From: Paenarthrobacter nitroguajacolicus | GTDB lineage: Bacteria > Actinomycetota > Actinomycetes > Actinomycetales > Micrococcaceae | Direction of reading: 5' to 3' | Assembly: GCF_029952445.1 (NCBI RefSeq) | Contig: NZ_JAQPPK010000009.1 | Location: forward strand, 109,055-173,054 | Length of the DNA stretch: 64,000 bases | In this document: positions 8,469 to 16,669 of the stretch, in pieces | Numbering within the stretch: position 1 is the stretch's first letter | Layout of the letters: the number at the start of each line of letters is the position of its first letter | Notes under the pieces: model-generated | Seen by the model: only the letters and a program-made list of their open reading frames with translations | Database searches by the model: none | Told to the model about the DNA's origin: nothing | Made by a program: the position numbers and the translations under genes

Positions 8469-9494
8469 ATGAAAATTGGCATTCTTACCAGCGGCGGCGA
8501 CTGCCCCGGACTCAACGCAGTGATCCGGGGAGCGGTCCTCAAAGGCATCGCCATCCACGGCCAGGAGTTCGTGGGTTTCCGTGACGGCTGGCGGGGAGTG
8601 GTTGAGGGCGATGTCATCGATATCCCCCGCACAATGGTCCGCGGCATCGCCAAGCAGGGCGGAACCATCCTTGGTACGTCCCGCACCAATCCGTTCGAAA
8701 ACGGCGGTGGCCCGGACGTCATCAAAGCCCACATGGAACGCCTGGGCATCGACGCGATCATCGCGATCGGTGGCGAGGGAACCTTGGCCGCAGCGAAGCG
8801 CCTCACCGATGCAGGCCTGAAAATCGTCGGTGTCCCCAAGACCGTTGACAACGACCTCGACGCCACCGACTACACCTTCGGCTTTGACACGGCCGTCCAG
8901 ATCGCCACTGAGGCCATCGACCGGCTCCGCACCACCGGCGAGTCGCACCACCGTTGCATGATCGCCGAGGTCATGGGGCGCCACGTCGGCTGGATTGCCC
9001 TCCATGCAGGTATGGCGGCCGGCGCCCACGCCATCCTGATTCCGGAGCAGAAGGCAAGCATCGAGCAGATCACTGAGTGGGTCCAGGAAGCCCACGACCG
9101 TGGCCGCGCCCCGCTGGTGGTTGTTGCCGAAGGTTTTGTCCCGGACCACATGGAATCGCCGCACTCCGAACGCGGCCTGGATACTTTCGGCCGGCCCCGC
9201 CTGGGTGGCATCGCCGACCAACTGGCCCCCGAGATCGAGGCCCGCACCGGCATTGAAACCCGTGCCACGATTCTGGGGCACATCCAGCGCGGCGGCGTCC
9301 CCACTGCCTATGACCGCGTCCTGGCTACCCGCCTTGGCATGGCTGCCATCGATTCGGTGGTGGAAGGACGTTGGGGCACCATGGTGGCCCTCAAGGGCAC
9401 GGATATCTCGCACGTAGGCTTTGAAGAAGCCCTGGGCAAGCTCAAGACCGTGCCGCAACACCGCTACGACGAAGCGTCGGTGCTTTTCGGCTAG
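8469..9494 (+). CDS. pfkA: 6-phosphofructokinase
   Basis: A 341-residue phosphofructokinase that phosphorylates fructose 6-phosphate to fructose 1,6-bisphosphate in glycolysis. Motifs: N-terminal ILTSGGDCPGLNAVIRG, GGEGTLAAAKRL, PKTVDNDLDATDYTFGFDTA with the catalytic Asp, EVMGRHVGWIAL and GHIQRGGVPTAYDR. At the two positions used to tell phosphoryl donors apart, it has Gly in GGEGT (ATP-type) and Lys in PKT (found in pyrophosphate enzymes). That combination occurs in actinobacterial ATP-dependent group III enzymes, so ATP is the likelier donor, but this is not certain. The gene is followed 17 nt later by an acetyltransferase gene. Confidence 0.93.
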   Translation: MKIGILTSGGDCPGLNAVIRGAVLKGIAIHGQEFVGFRDGWRGVVEGDVIDIPRTMVRGIAKQGGTILGTSRTNPFENGGGPDVIKAHMERLGIDAIIAIGGEGTLAAAKRLTDAGLKIVGVPKTVDNDLDATDYTFGFDTAVQIATEAIDRLRTTGESHHRCMIAEVMGRHVGWIALHAGMAAGAHAILIPEQKASIEQITEWVQEAHDRGRAPLVVVAEGFVPDHMESPHSERGLDTFGRPRLGGIADQLAPEIEARTGIETRATILGHIQRGGVPTAYDRVLATRLGMAAIDSVVEGRWGTMVALKGTDISHVGFEEALGKLKTVPQHRYDEASVLFG

Positions 9495-9511
9495 TCGACT
9501 AGGCTAAAACC

Positions 9512-10261
9512 ATGACTCTCGAGCCCACGTCCGCTGCCATCATCCAGCTGGCGTGGGCTCGTCATTTGGGGCTCGACGACGACGCTTTCGCCGGCGCTGC
9601 TGCAACGCTCGCCGCTGCGGGGGCTGACCCGGGCGACCCCGGCACCAGGATTACCCGCGTTGATGACTCAGCCCGGGCACTGGTGTTCCTGCGGTTGTTC
9701 GGCGTCTCGGCCCTGATAGGCCCGCAATGGGCGCTGGACGCAGCCGCAGCGATTCCCGATACCGAATTGGCCCAGCACGTCACGCTGCTCACGCTCACCC
9801 GTTCGCATGGCGGGCACGGACTCGGATCGTCGGCCCTGTTCTTTGCCGATGACCTGCCGCTGCAGCAACCGTCCGAGGACCTAACCGTTTCGCACGGCAA
9901 CCCCGAGGCCATCAGCCTGGAAGGGCTCTGCCCTCCGGATGACGTGAATGAAGTAGGGCTTCAAAGCCTGGAGCACCGTTTCACCATCATGCATCCCGAA
10001 GAGGAACTGCCCACTCCCGTGGCCTGTGGCGCGTATTCCGAGTGGGAAGGCATCCTGGCCAACATGGGAGTCCTGGTGGCTCCCCCGTGGCGCAGGCGCG
10101 GGATCGGAAGGTTGGCCGCGTCCATCGCCGCCCACGAAGCCCTTGCCGCCGGACTGACCCTTCAGTGGAAAGCCGACGTCAGCAACACAGGAGCACTCGC
10201 GATGGCCCGCAGCCTTGGCTTTGCCACTGGCGGGCTCCACGCGAGCGTCCTCTTGGGCTGA
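9512..10261 (+). CDS. GNAT-family N-acetyltransferase
   Basis: A 249-residue protein whose C-terminal part (about 165-245) is a GNAT fold. It has the acetyl-CoA-binding motif A in GVLVAPPWRRRGIGRLAASIAAHEAL (R/Q-x-x-G-x-G/A form) and motif B around NTGALAMARSLGFATGG. The N-terminal 160 residues are not recognisable. It lies 17 nt after pfkA on the same strand and is probably cotranscribed. The substrate is unknown. Confidence 0.82.
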   Translation: MTLEPTSAAIIQLAWARHLGLDDDAFAGAAATLAAAGADPGDPGTRITRVDDSARALVFLRLFGVSALIGPQWALDAAAAIPDTELAQHVTLLTLTRSHGGHGLGSSALFFADDLPLQQPSEDLTVSHGNPEAISLEGLCPPDDVNEVGLQSLEHRFTIMHPEEELPTPVACGAYSEWEGILANMGVLVAPPWRRRGIGRLAASIAAHEALAAGLTLQWKADVSNTGALAMARSLGFATGGLHASVLLG

Positions 10262-10273
10262 CACCCCTGCGGG

Positions 10274-10330
10274 TTTTTGTACAGCTAACGGGCTTTAGAA
10301 GGTCTCTTAAGGGCGTTAGCTGTACAAAAA
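10274..10330. repeat. Perfect 17-bp inverted repeat between convergent genes
   Basis: TTTTTGTACAGCTAACG (10274-10290) is exactly inverted at 10314-10330, with a 23-nt spacer. The T run lies outside the left arm and the A run outside the right arm, so on neither strand does a U tract follow the stem as in a classic terminator. It sits between the acetyltransferase (plus) and the MFS pump (minus), 9 nt from the latter's stop codon. It could be a bidirectional terminator or part of a repeat family. Confidence 0.8.
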
Positions 10331-10338
10331 CTCCATCG

Positions 10339-11856
10339 CTAGCGCTGAACCTCCGCGGTAGCTTCTTCGGCTTGGGCCGGCTTTCCGCCCCAACCGGAGA
10401 CGACCTTCGGCTTACCGAAGAACAAGGCGACGACGGCGCCCAGCAGGATCGCAAAGGCGGGCAGCAGGATGGACTGGCTCATCGCCGTCGAGAATCCCGC
10501 GTGCAGGAACTCCGGCAAGGTGCCGCCCATTGAGGCCTCGCCGACGGGCGCTCCGGCCGGTGCTGCCGGAAGTTCAGCCGCCAACCGCGACTGGATCAAG
10601 GCAGCAATGGCAGCCGAACCCAGCACGGCGCCGATCTGGCGCGTGGTGTTGAAGACGCCGGATCCGGCACCTGCCTGGCGCGGTTCAAGGTTGCGGGTGG
10701 TGGCGTTGGACACCGGCCCCCAAATGAAGGCGTTGGCTACACCCTGCAAGGCGCTGGGCAGCAGGAACATCCAGATGGGCGTTTCCGGCCCCAGCAAGGA
10801 AGCGGTCCAGAACAGGGCCCCGGAGAGGCACACCAGGCCGAAGGCCGCGAACCAGCGGGGGTTGGCGCGGTCAATCAACTTACCCACGAAGGGTGCCAAC
10901 GCGCCGGAAATAACGGCCATGGGAATCATGAGCAGCGCCGACTGGGTGGGCGTCAGGCCGCGCACCGTCTGATAGTAGAAGATGGTGGGCAAGGGAAATG
11001 CGGTCACGGTGAAGCCCACGGCCATGATGGTGGCGTTGCCCAAGGAGAAGTTCCGCTCCTTGAACAGACCAAGGGGAAGCAGGGGTTCTCCGCCGCGACG
11101 CTCAAGGATCCACTGCCAGAGGACAAAGAGCACCAGGACTGCGAGGCCCGTGATGATGAGTCCCCACACCGAGATGAACCCGGAGACGGTTCCCCACTTG
11201 TAGGTCTGGCCTTCCTGGATTCCGAAGACCAGGAGGAACATCCCGACGGCGGAGAGCAGCACGCCCAGGATGTCGAACGAGTGGCTGTGCGTGCTCAGCT
11301 TGGGGACGAAGCGGGTCACCAGGATGAAAGCGACGAGCCCGATCGGGACGTTGACGAAGAAGATCCACTCCCAGCCGAGGCTGTCCACCAGGACGCCACC
11401 CAGGATCGGGCCCACCAGCACGGCCATGCCTGCTGTGGCTCCCCACAAGCCCATGGCCGCGCCGCGGCGATCAGGTGGGAAGATGCGCGTGATCACGGCC
11501 ATCGTTTGGGGAGTCATCATGGCTGCGCCCAGTCCTTGGACAGCCCGGGCGGCAATCAGCATGGTCACATCGCCGGACAGGCCGCACCACAGGGAGGCCA
11601 ACGTGAAGACGACCAGGCCGATGAGGTACAGGTTCTTGGGACCGAAACGGTCACCCAGCCTGCCGGTAATAAGGAGGGGTACTGCGTAGGCCAGCAAGTA
11701 GGCGCTGGTGACCCAGATGACGGCGTTGATGTCCGTGTTGAGGCCCTCCATGATCCGCGGATTCGCGACCGACACAATGGTGGTGTCGATAAGGATCATG
11801 AAGAAGCCAACCACGAGTGACCACAGCGCGGGCCACGGCTTAGCTATGTTTTCCAA
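10339..11856 (-). CDS. DHA2-family MFS drug efflux transporter
   Basis: A 505-residue, 14-helix major facilitator of the EmrB/QacA (DHA2) type, a proton-coupled exporter of toxic compounds. Signs are the N-terminal KPWPALWSLVVGFFMILIDTTIVSVANP, where motif D1 is LIDTTIVSVA, the loop 2-3 motif GRLGDRFGPKNLY, and motif C (GPILGGVLVDSLGWEWIFFVNVPIG). The preferred start is TTG at 11854-11856 with an AAAGGA site 6 nt upstream; an ATG at 11907 in frame would overlap the padR gene by 68 nt. The gene overlaps the 3' end of the padR-type gene by 17 nt, so it is cotranscribed with, and probably repressed by, that regulator. Confidence 0.9.
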   Translation of the reverse strand: MENIAKPWPALWSLVVGFFMILIDTTIVSVANPRIMEGLNTDINAVIWVTSAYLLAYAVPLLITGRLGDRFGPKNLYLIGLVVFTLASLWCGLSGDVTMLIAARAVQGLGAAMMTPQTMAVITRIFPPDRRGAAMGLWGATAGMAVLVGPILGGVLVDSLGWEWIFFVNVPIGLVAFILVTRFVPKLSTHSHSFDILGVLLSAVGMFLLVFGIQEGQTYKWGTVSGFISVWGLIITGLAVLVLFVLWQWILERRGGEPLLPLGLFKERNFSLGNATIMAVGFTVTAFPLPTIFYYQTVRGLTPTQSALLMIPMAVISGALAPFVGKLIDRANPRWFAAFGLVCLSGALFWTASLLGPETPIWMFLLPSALQGVANAFIWGPVSNATTRNLEPRQAGAGSGVFNTTRQIGAVLGSAAIAALIQSRLAAELPAAPAGAPVGEASMGGTLPEFLHAGFSTAMSQSILLPAFAILLGAVVALFFGKPKVVSGWGGKPAQAEEATAEVQR

Positions 11857-12469
11857 GGGATTCCTTTGGCTTGTTTGAAAGTTCGGTGGGAGCAGGGCGG
11901 GGTTCATCCCAGGGCAGCTGCCCGGTGCCCAACTCCTCGAGGAGACCGCGGATCCACGCGATCTCGGTTCGAAGCATGGCCTGCTGATAGGTGATGTCGA
12001 TCCAATACTTGCGGTCCAGCCCCTTGGCCGTCACAGCCTCCTGCGCCCGGACCAGGAAGTCGAGGTCGGCATTCAAGGCAACCACCCGGTCTGCCAGCAG
12101 GCCGGTCACCACATCAGCGGGAAGGTGGTGGGCCTCTGCGATGGCATGCGGAAAGACCGGGTACTCGTTGACGGGTGTGGCCAGCATGGCTTGGAGACGG
12201 GCATCCAAAGCCGCATGGCCATCCTGGGTGATCCGGTAAGTGGTCCGCTCGGGACGGTTGCCTTCACGACCTGTCCCCGTCGACTCCACGAGTCCGTTTT
12301 CCTCAAGCCGCCCGACCGCGTGATAGAGCGTACCCGGACGGACCTTGACCAAGCGGTCCTCGTGACGGGCCATCAGCAACTGATACATCTCATAGGGGTG
12401 CATCGGCTGTTCGGCGAGAAGCGCAAGTGATGCAACGCCCAAAGGCGTCAGTTCAGCACTTTTGGCCAC
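11840..12469 (-). CDS. PadR-family transcriptional repressor
   Basis: A 209-residue regulator with an N-terminal winged-helix PadR domain (about residues 8-85: TPLGVASLALLAEQPMHPYEM and VRPGTLYHAVGRLEENGLVE). A C-terminal, largely helical Vir-type dimerisation region follows, rich in Trp/Leu. The GTG start at 12467-12469 has GAGGAG 7 nt upstream; an upstream ATG at 12505 is less well supported. It precedes and overlaps the DHA2 efflux pump gene, the usual layout for a ligand-responsive efflux repressor. A perfect 16-bp palindrome lies 38 nt upstream. Confidence 0.92.
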   Translation of the reverse strand: MAKSAELTPLGVASLALLAEQPMHPYEMYQLLMARHEDRLVKVRPGTLYHAVGRLEENGLVESTGTGREGNRPERTTYRITQDGHAALDARLQAMLATPVNEYPVFPHAIAEAHHLPADVVTGLLADRVVALNADLDFLVRAQEAVTAKGLDRKYWIDITYQQAMLRTEIAWIRGLLEELGTGQLPWDEPRPAPTELSNKPKESLGKHS

Positions 12470-12506
12470 GGCCCGCTCCTCACTTTGCTTGTTATTCCAC
12501 GACAAC

Positions 12507-12522
12507 TATTCCACGTGGAATA
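12507..12522. promoter_or_regulatory. Probable PadR operator palindrome
   Basis: TATTCCACGTGGAATA is a perfect 16-bp palindrome upstream of the padR-type start codon, with an extra half-site TTATTCCACG at 12492-12501. AT-rich ends around a CACGTG-like core, placed in the promoter of the padR-efflux operon, suggest an autoregulatory operator (inference). Confidence 0.6.
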
Positions 12523-12536
12523 ATCGGGCGCAAGTA

Positions 12537-12562
12537 AACCCCGGCCGCATGCAGCCGGGGTT
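12537..12562 (-). terminator. Terminator of the ankyrin/ygfZ operon
   Basis: Stem AACCCCGGC (12537-12545) with GCCGGGGTT (12554-12562) around an 8-nt loop, just downstream of the ankyrin-repeat gene on the minus strand. It separates that operon from the padR operon. The U tail is weak. Confidence 0.6.
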
Positions 12563-12577
12563 ACTCGTCTGTTTGAG

Positions 12578-12994
12578 TCAGCCCAACAGGGCCAGGATTT
12601 CCGCCCTGGCAAACATCGTCGCGGCGTCGCGCGCACTGGGGGTTCCGGCGTCGGGGTCCGCTCCCGCGTCCAGCAGCGCCCTGGCGACACCCACGTAGCC
12701 CTTGAAAACCGCCCCAGCAAGGGGCGTCTGGCCGCGGTCATTGGGGGCGTTGACGTCCGCGCCATGGTGGATGATCAACTGCACGGCGTCCTCGTGCCCG
12801 TGGTAGGCGGCAAGCATCAGGAGGGAGTCGCCCGCGGCATTGGTCAGGGTGGCTGGAGCTCCTGCGTTCAAGTAGCCCCGCAGCAGCTCCGTGTCTCCTT
12901 CCCGGGCTGCGTCGAACAAGGCATGGGCCAGGGCCAACGTCTCATCGTCCGGGCCGTTCCCGGGGCTTGCTGCTGTGCCATCAGTTTGGCTCAT
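12578..12994 (-). CDS. Ankyrin-repeat protein
   Basis: A 138-residue cytosolic protein made of about three ankyrin repeats: AREGDTELLRGYLNAGAPATL, AAGDSLLMLAAYHGHEDAVQL with HHGADVNAPND, and RGQTPLAGAVFKGYVGVARALLDAGADPDA. Ankyrin repeats mediate protein-protein contacts; the partner is unknown. Its ATG overlaps the TGA of ygfZ (12991-12994), so the two are translationally coupled. It may help the YgfZ-like protein or act independently. Confidence 0.9.
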   Translation of the reverse strand: MSQTDGTAASPGNGPDDETLALAHALFDAAREGDTELLRGYLNAGAPATLTNAAGDSLLMLAAYHGHEDAVQLIIHHGADVNAPNDRGQTPLAGAVFKGYVGVARALLDAGADPDAGTPSARDAATMFARAEILALLG

Positions 12995-14076
12995 CGGTGG
13001 GGTCCCTTCAGGAATCCGGTCTGGCGCCCGACTACCTGGCCGGCGTCGGGGGCGACGATCACTTCCTGGGCTGCGACATACGGCTCCTCGCCGTCCATCA
13101 CGGTCAAGGTTTCCTCCGCCGAAACGGAGCGCTTGATCACGGCCAAGGCCACAGGCCCCATCTCGAAGTGCTGCGCCACCGATGTCAGAGTACCCACCTG
13201 GCGTTCCCCGGCAAAGACAACACTGCCCACGGCCGGCAAGGTGTGCTGGGAACCATCCAACTGCAGGAACACCAGGCGCCGGGGCGGATGTCCAAGGTTG
13301 TGGACACGCGCAATGGTTTCCTGGCCCTTGTAGCAGCCCTTGTTCAGGTGGACAGAGGTGCGGAGGAGATCCAGTTCATGCGGAATTGTCTTTTCGTCGG
13401 TCTCGGCTCCAAGCCGCGGGCGCCACGCTGCCACCCTCAGGGCATCCGCCGCCATGGCACCGGCAAGCGGAAGACCCTCAACGGAACTCTCCAGCTCCGC
13501 CGCCGGAACCAAGTATTCGAACCACGACCGTTCCAGTCCAGGATGCGATTCCTCCGGCACGATGCTGTACGCATACCCGCCCGGACCGACGTGCGGCCAG
13601 GGATCTTCCCAGACCAAGCTGGAGGAGAACTGCTCCAGCGGCTTGGTGGCACCCACCACTGCCCACTCCGCGCTGAAATCGGCGATCTCCACCCGAAGCA
13701 TGAACTTCATCTTGTTCAGCCACTCAGCCAAAGGCGCCGCTTCTGCGGCTTCGACGATCAGCCAGGTGGTCCCGCCGTCGTCAATCACGCGGGCATCAAA
13801 CTCGATGCGGCCCTGGACGCTCAGCAACAAAAGCTCACTGGAGACGCCCGGCTGCAAGGTGGTCAGTTGCTGGGAGGACAGCGTATTGAGCCAGCTGAGC
13901 CGGTCCGGTCCGGACACGGTCACCACGCCACGGTGCGAAAGATCCACGACGGCGGTGCCTGCTGCCAGGGCGCGCTGCTCGCGCAACGGTTCGCCGTAGT
14001 GGGCCGCGACGCCTGCGTCCAGGCCGGTATCTTCAACGGCGCCAGGGCGCGACAACAGAGGGCTCTTGTAAGTCAT
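12991..14076 (-). CDS. ygfZ: YgfZ-family folate-binding protein
   Basis: A 361-residue protein related to glycine-cleavage T-protein. YgfZ proteins bind tetrahydrofolate and support iron-sulfur cluster enzymes. The diagnostic motif K-G-C-Y-x-G-Q-E is present (LNKGCYKGQETIARVHNLG), along with GVVTVSGPDRLSWLNTLSSQQ in the N-terminal domain and a C-terminal barrel. The start chosen is the ATG at 14074-14076 (MTYKSPLL), which keeps it clear of the upstream gene; an in-frame start at 14154 would overlap that gene. The ankyrin-repeat gene follows with a 4-nt overlap. Confidence 0.9.
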   Translation of the reverse strand: MTYKSPLLSRPGAVEDTGLDAGVAAHYGEPLREQRALAAGTAVVDLSHRGVVTVSGPDRLSWLNTLSSQQLTTLQPGVSSELLLLSVQGRIEFDARVIDDGGTTWLIVEAAEAAPLAEWLNKMKFMLRVEIADFSAEWAVVGATKPLEQFSSSLVWEDPWPHVGPGGYAYSIVPEESHPGLERSWFEYLVPAAELESSVEGLPLAGAMAADALRVAAWRPRLGAETDEKTIPHELDLLRTSVHLNKGCYKGQETIARVHNLGHPPRRLVFLQLDGSQHTLPAVGSVVFAGERQVGTLTSVAQHFEMGPVALAVIKRSVSAEETLTVMDGEEPYVAAQEVIVAPDAGQVVGRQTGFLKGPHR

Positions 14077-14131
14077 ATGTAGTAGAAGTCCTTGGAGCTC
14101 AGTGGTATTCCGTGTCCGGAAATCTTTCAGG

Positions 14132-14854
14132 TCAGCGGTATTCCGGGTTTTCAAAATCGAACCGGGTGCCCGCCTTCCACTCCTCCGGGAGGTTGCCGTA
14201 GGCGGGGATCCCGCCGGCGTCGCGCAGGAGCTTGGCCATGTGTAGCAGGTTCCAGGTCATGAAGGTGGTGTTCCTGTTAGTAAAATCACTCTGCGGACCG
14301 CCGGATCCTTCATCCAGATAGCTGGGTCCGGGGCCCACGGCACCTATCCAGCCGGCGTCGGCCTGGGGCGGGATGGTGAAGCCGATGTGCTGGAGGCTGT
14401 AAAGGACGTTCATTGCACAGTGCTTGATTCCGTCCTCATTGCCGGTGATCAAGCAGCCTCCCACCTTCGGGTAGAAAGCCCATTGGCCCTTGCTGGTCAG
14501 CTGACCGGAATGCGCGTACAGCCGCTCGATGAGTTTCTTGGTCTGGGAAGAGTTGTCGCCCAGCCAGATAGGGCCGGCAACCACCACGATGTCCGCCTCA
14601 AGAACGGCAGGATAGAGTTCGGGCCACTCGTCCCTCTTCCATCCGTGCTCACGCATGTCCGGGTAGACGCCGCTCGCGATGTCATGGTCCACAGTGCGGA
14701 TAAGGCTGGTAGTGACGCCTTGCTTCTCCATGATGTCGCGGCTGATCCGGATCAGTCCGTCGGTGTTGCTGATCTGCGGGGAGGGCTTCAGGGTGCCGTT
14801 GAAAAAGACGGCTTTGAGGCCCTCATAGCCTGTCGGCTTGGGGTGGTCGTTCAC
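14132..14854 (-). CDS. Flavodoxin-like NAD(P)H-dependent oxidoreductase
   Basis: A 240-residue flavodoxin-fold protein of the NADPH-dependent FMN reductase/WrbA-like group. It starts LKAVFFNGTLKPSPQISNTDGL, a phosphate-binding loop for FMN. The second flavin-binding segment is ADIVVVAGPIWLGDNSSQTKKLIERL, and the third includes KVGGCLITGNEDG. Such enzymes reduce flavins, quinones or iron-sulfur partners in the cytosol. It lies 51 nt after the nitrobindin-like gene and 55 nt before ygfZ on the same strand. The substrate is not determinable. Confidence 0.85.
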   Translation of the reverse strand: MNDHPKPTGYEGLKAVFFNGTLKPSPQISNTDGLIRISRDIMEKQGVTTSLIRTVDHDIASGVYPDMREHGWKRDEWPELYPAVLEADIVVVAGPIWLGDNSSQTKKLIERLYAHSGQLTSKGQWAFYPKVGGCLITGNEDGIKHCAMNVLYSLQHIGFTIPPQADAGWIGAVGPGPSYLDEGSGGPQSDFTNRNTTFMTWNLLHMAKLLRDAGGIPAYGNLPEEWKAGTRFDFENPEYR

Positions 14855-14905
14855 TTTCTGCTCCTTCTGCCTGCTGCTTCGCGGAACGTACGGTGAACCC
14901 TTGGG

Positions 14906-15505
14906 TCAGGAAACCTTGTGCAGGAACGCCGATGCGTGGGCTTCGAGGGTCTTGCCGTTGGCCGCGACATCCCAGCGCCACAGGAGATTGCCGTCCACCA
15001 AACCGAAGATCCGGGTGGCTGCAGTGTATTCCTTGGAGTGGCTCCCGCGCATCACCATGTCAGTGCTCAGTTGGATCTGGGGTCCCTTGATCTGACCGTA
15101 GTACAACTCGGTGATCCCACCCGGGTGGGCGATCGAGACGGAGATGTCGAAGCCGCCGTCCTTGTTGCGGCGCTCTTCCACTTCATCCGCCGTCTTAAGC
15201 ACGGGGACGATATCCGCCGGAACCAGTCCGGGGCCGCCGTCGCCTTCCTCAAGTTTCCGTTCGAGCGCCCAGAATCCGGTCTCCACCGTCAACGGGCGCA
15301 ACTTTGCGCCGGCGTCGTCGCTGATCCAGGTTTCGGCCCGGTACTGCAAGTACGGCAGGCCGTTGTGGGTGAACGAAACGTGCTGGACGAAGTGTTCGGA
15401 ATCCTCGTCGCCGCTGCCGAGCCGGCCGCGGCCCTCCCACTCACCAATGAGCCAGGAAAGGGGGACGAGTTCGGGCGTCAGATCTGTGGGGATCTCAATA
15501 GGCAC
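14906..15505 (-). CDS. Nitrobindin-like heme/fatty-acid-binding beta-barrel protein (FABP family)
   Basis: A 199-residue protein of the DUF1794/nitrobindin family, ten-stranded beta-barrels that in characterised members bind ferric heme and isomerise peroxynitrite. It has the G-x-W-x-G-x-G signature in WLIGEWEGRGRL (about residues 19-30). Family-typical segments also seen are LPYLQYRAETW and, near the C-terminus, NLLWRWDVAANGKTLEAHASAFLHKV. Whether the proximal heme-ligand His is retained cannot be settled without alignment. Confidence 0.88.
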   Translation of the reverse strand: MPIEIPTDLTPELVPLSWLIGEWEGRGRLGSGDEDSEHFVQHVSFTHNGLPYLQYRAETWISDDAGAKLRPLTVETGFWALERKLEEGDGGPGLVPADIVPVLKTADEVEERRNKDGGFDISVSIAHPGGITELYYGQIKGPQIQLSTDMVMRGSHSKEYTAATRIFGLVDGNLLWRWDVAANGKTLEAHASAFLHKVS

Positions 15506-15541
15506 AACAGTTACCTCAGTTGGGCTGCAGGACCAGAAGGG

Positions 15542-15655
15542 TTACTTCTGGCCCTTGAAAAGGCGGTAGACGACAAATCCTGCAAACCACGCCATGGCGA
15601 CGCTGGCCAGGCCAAGGAGAACGAGGAAGAAGATTTCAAATGCGAGTACAGACAT
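15542..15655 (-). CDS. 37-residue single-span membrane protein
   Basis: A short gene. The minus strand encodes MSVLAFEIFFLVLLGLASV, continuing to a C-terminal RLFKGQK. The product is one transmembrane helix with a basic C-terminal end, and an AGGAT ribosome-binding site lies about 7 nt upstream of the ATG. It is flanked at 16 nt by the membrane-protein gene upstream and at 36 nt by the nitrobindin-like gene downstream, all on one strand. Small membrane proteins like this are widespread in Micrococcaceae; function unknown. Confidence 0.75.
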   Translation of the reverse strand: MSVLAFEIFFLVLLGLASVAMAWFAGFVVYRLFKGQK

Positions 15656-15671
15656 GATGCCATCCTAACCG

Positions 15672-16406
15672 TTAGTAGATGAGTAGTTTGTCTATGAAGT
15701 ATGCCAAGGCACCCACGGCCCAGACCGGGGCTACACCCATGCCGACAGCGGCCGGAATGTTCAGCCTCCCCCGCCGGAGGGTGGTCATGCGCCGGAAACA
15801 CACCAGCACCGAACCCACCACCACACCCACCAAGGCGGCGGGCAGTACGGCGATATCCGAGAAAACCAAGCCCGCGAGGGGGCCCATGAGGCCCGCCATG
15901 ACGACGCCGAGCGGGGCCACGATGCGGTCGGGCCAGCGGATGATGCCCACCAGCAACGCAACAGCGGCGCTCAGGCCGGCAACAAGGACCATTTCCTTGA
16001 CGCCGTTGAACCTGGCACCGGCTATCCAGCCAGCGCCGAGGCAGTTCAGGAGTACGCCCGCACTGCAGCCAAGCGTGGACTCCAGGCGCTGGGCCTGGCC
16101 CGTGCCACGGACGAGTTGGACGATGAATACGGCCATCACGCCGAGGGCAACGAAAGCCGGCGTCCCATCAAGGAAGCCGGGAGCAGGCAAGTACGCGGAT
16201 GCTACTGCCGATCCCGCGCCGGCCAGTCCAATGACTGCCGCCAGCGTCTTCTTGGCCGGGACGCCCAGGAAATGGGGCCAGCCGATGCCCACCGCAGCAG
16301 ACGCGGCGATACCCACGCCCACCATGGCTTCCCGGGAAACGAAGGTACTGGCCACTATGGCTGCGAGCGCCACGAGTCCGAATACCCCGATGCTCCAAGA
16401 CTTCAC
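15672..16406 (-). CDS. Seven- to eight-span membrane protein of unknown function
   Basis: A 244-residue, strongly hydrophobic protein with about seven or eight predicted transmembrane helices. Examples are [52 protein letters not shown] and [17 protein letters not shown]. No catalytic or transport motif is recognisable. It is first in a minus-strand run that leads to the 37-residue membrane protein and the nitrobindin-like gene, and is divergent from glnR with 263 bp between start codons. Confidence 0.8.
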   Translation of the reverse strand: MKSWSIGVFGLVALAAIVASTFVSREAMVGVGIAASAAVGIGWPHFLGVPAKKTLAAVIGLAGAGSAVASAYLPAPGFLDGTPAFVALGVMAVFIVQLVRGTGQAQRLESTLGCSAGVLLNCLGAGWIAGARFNGVKEMVLVAGLSAAVALLVGIIRWPDRIVAPLGVVMAGLMGPLAGLVFSDIAVLPAALVGVVVGSVLVCFRRMTTLRRGRLNIPAAVGMGVAPVWAVGALAYFIDKLLIY

Positions 16407-16669
16407 TGTGTGCCCGACCTCAATCCGATGCGCCCTCTACGGCCTCTCGACAATCCTGCCTTATACCGGGCCAATATGTCGTAATTCCCCCGCCAGCCCG
16501 TCACGAATCCATGTGTCGCAGGGCACTGATGGGTATACTCAGACTTCAACAGCGCACTGTCCTGGCCTCGATCCCGTCACAACGGGCAAAGGCCGCATGG
16601 CGCTGGGACCGACCGGTGAAACTCCGGTTTCGACGCCCGATGATGCGCGTACAGCCCATTGGAGGAACT

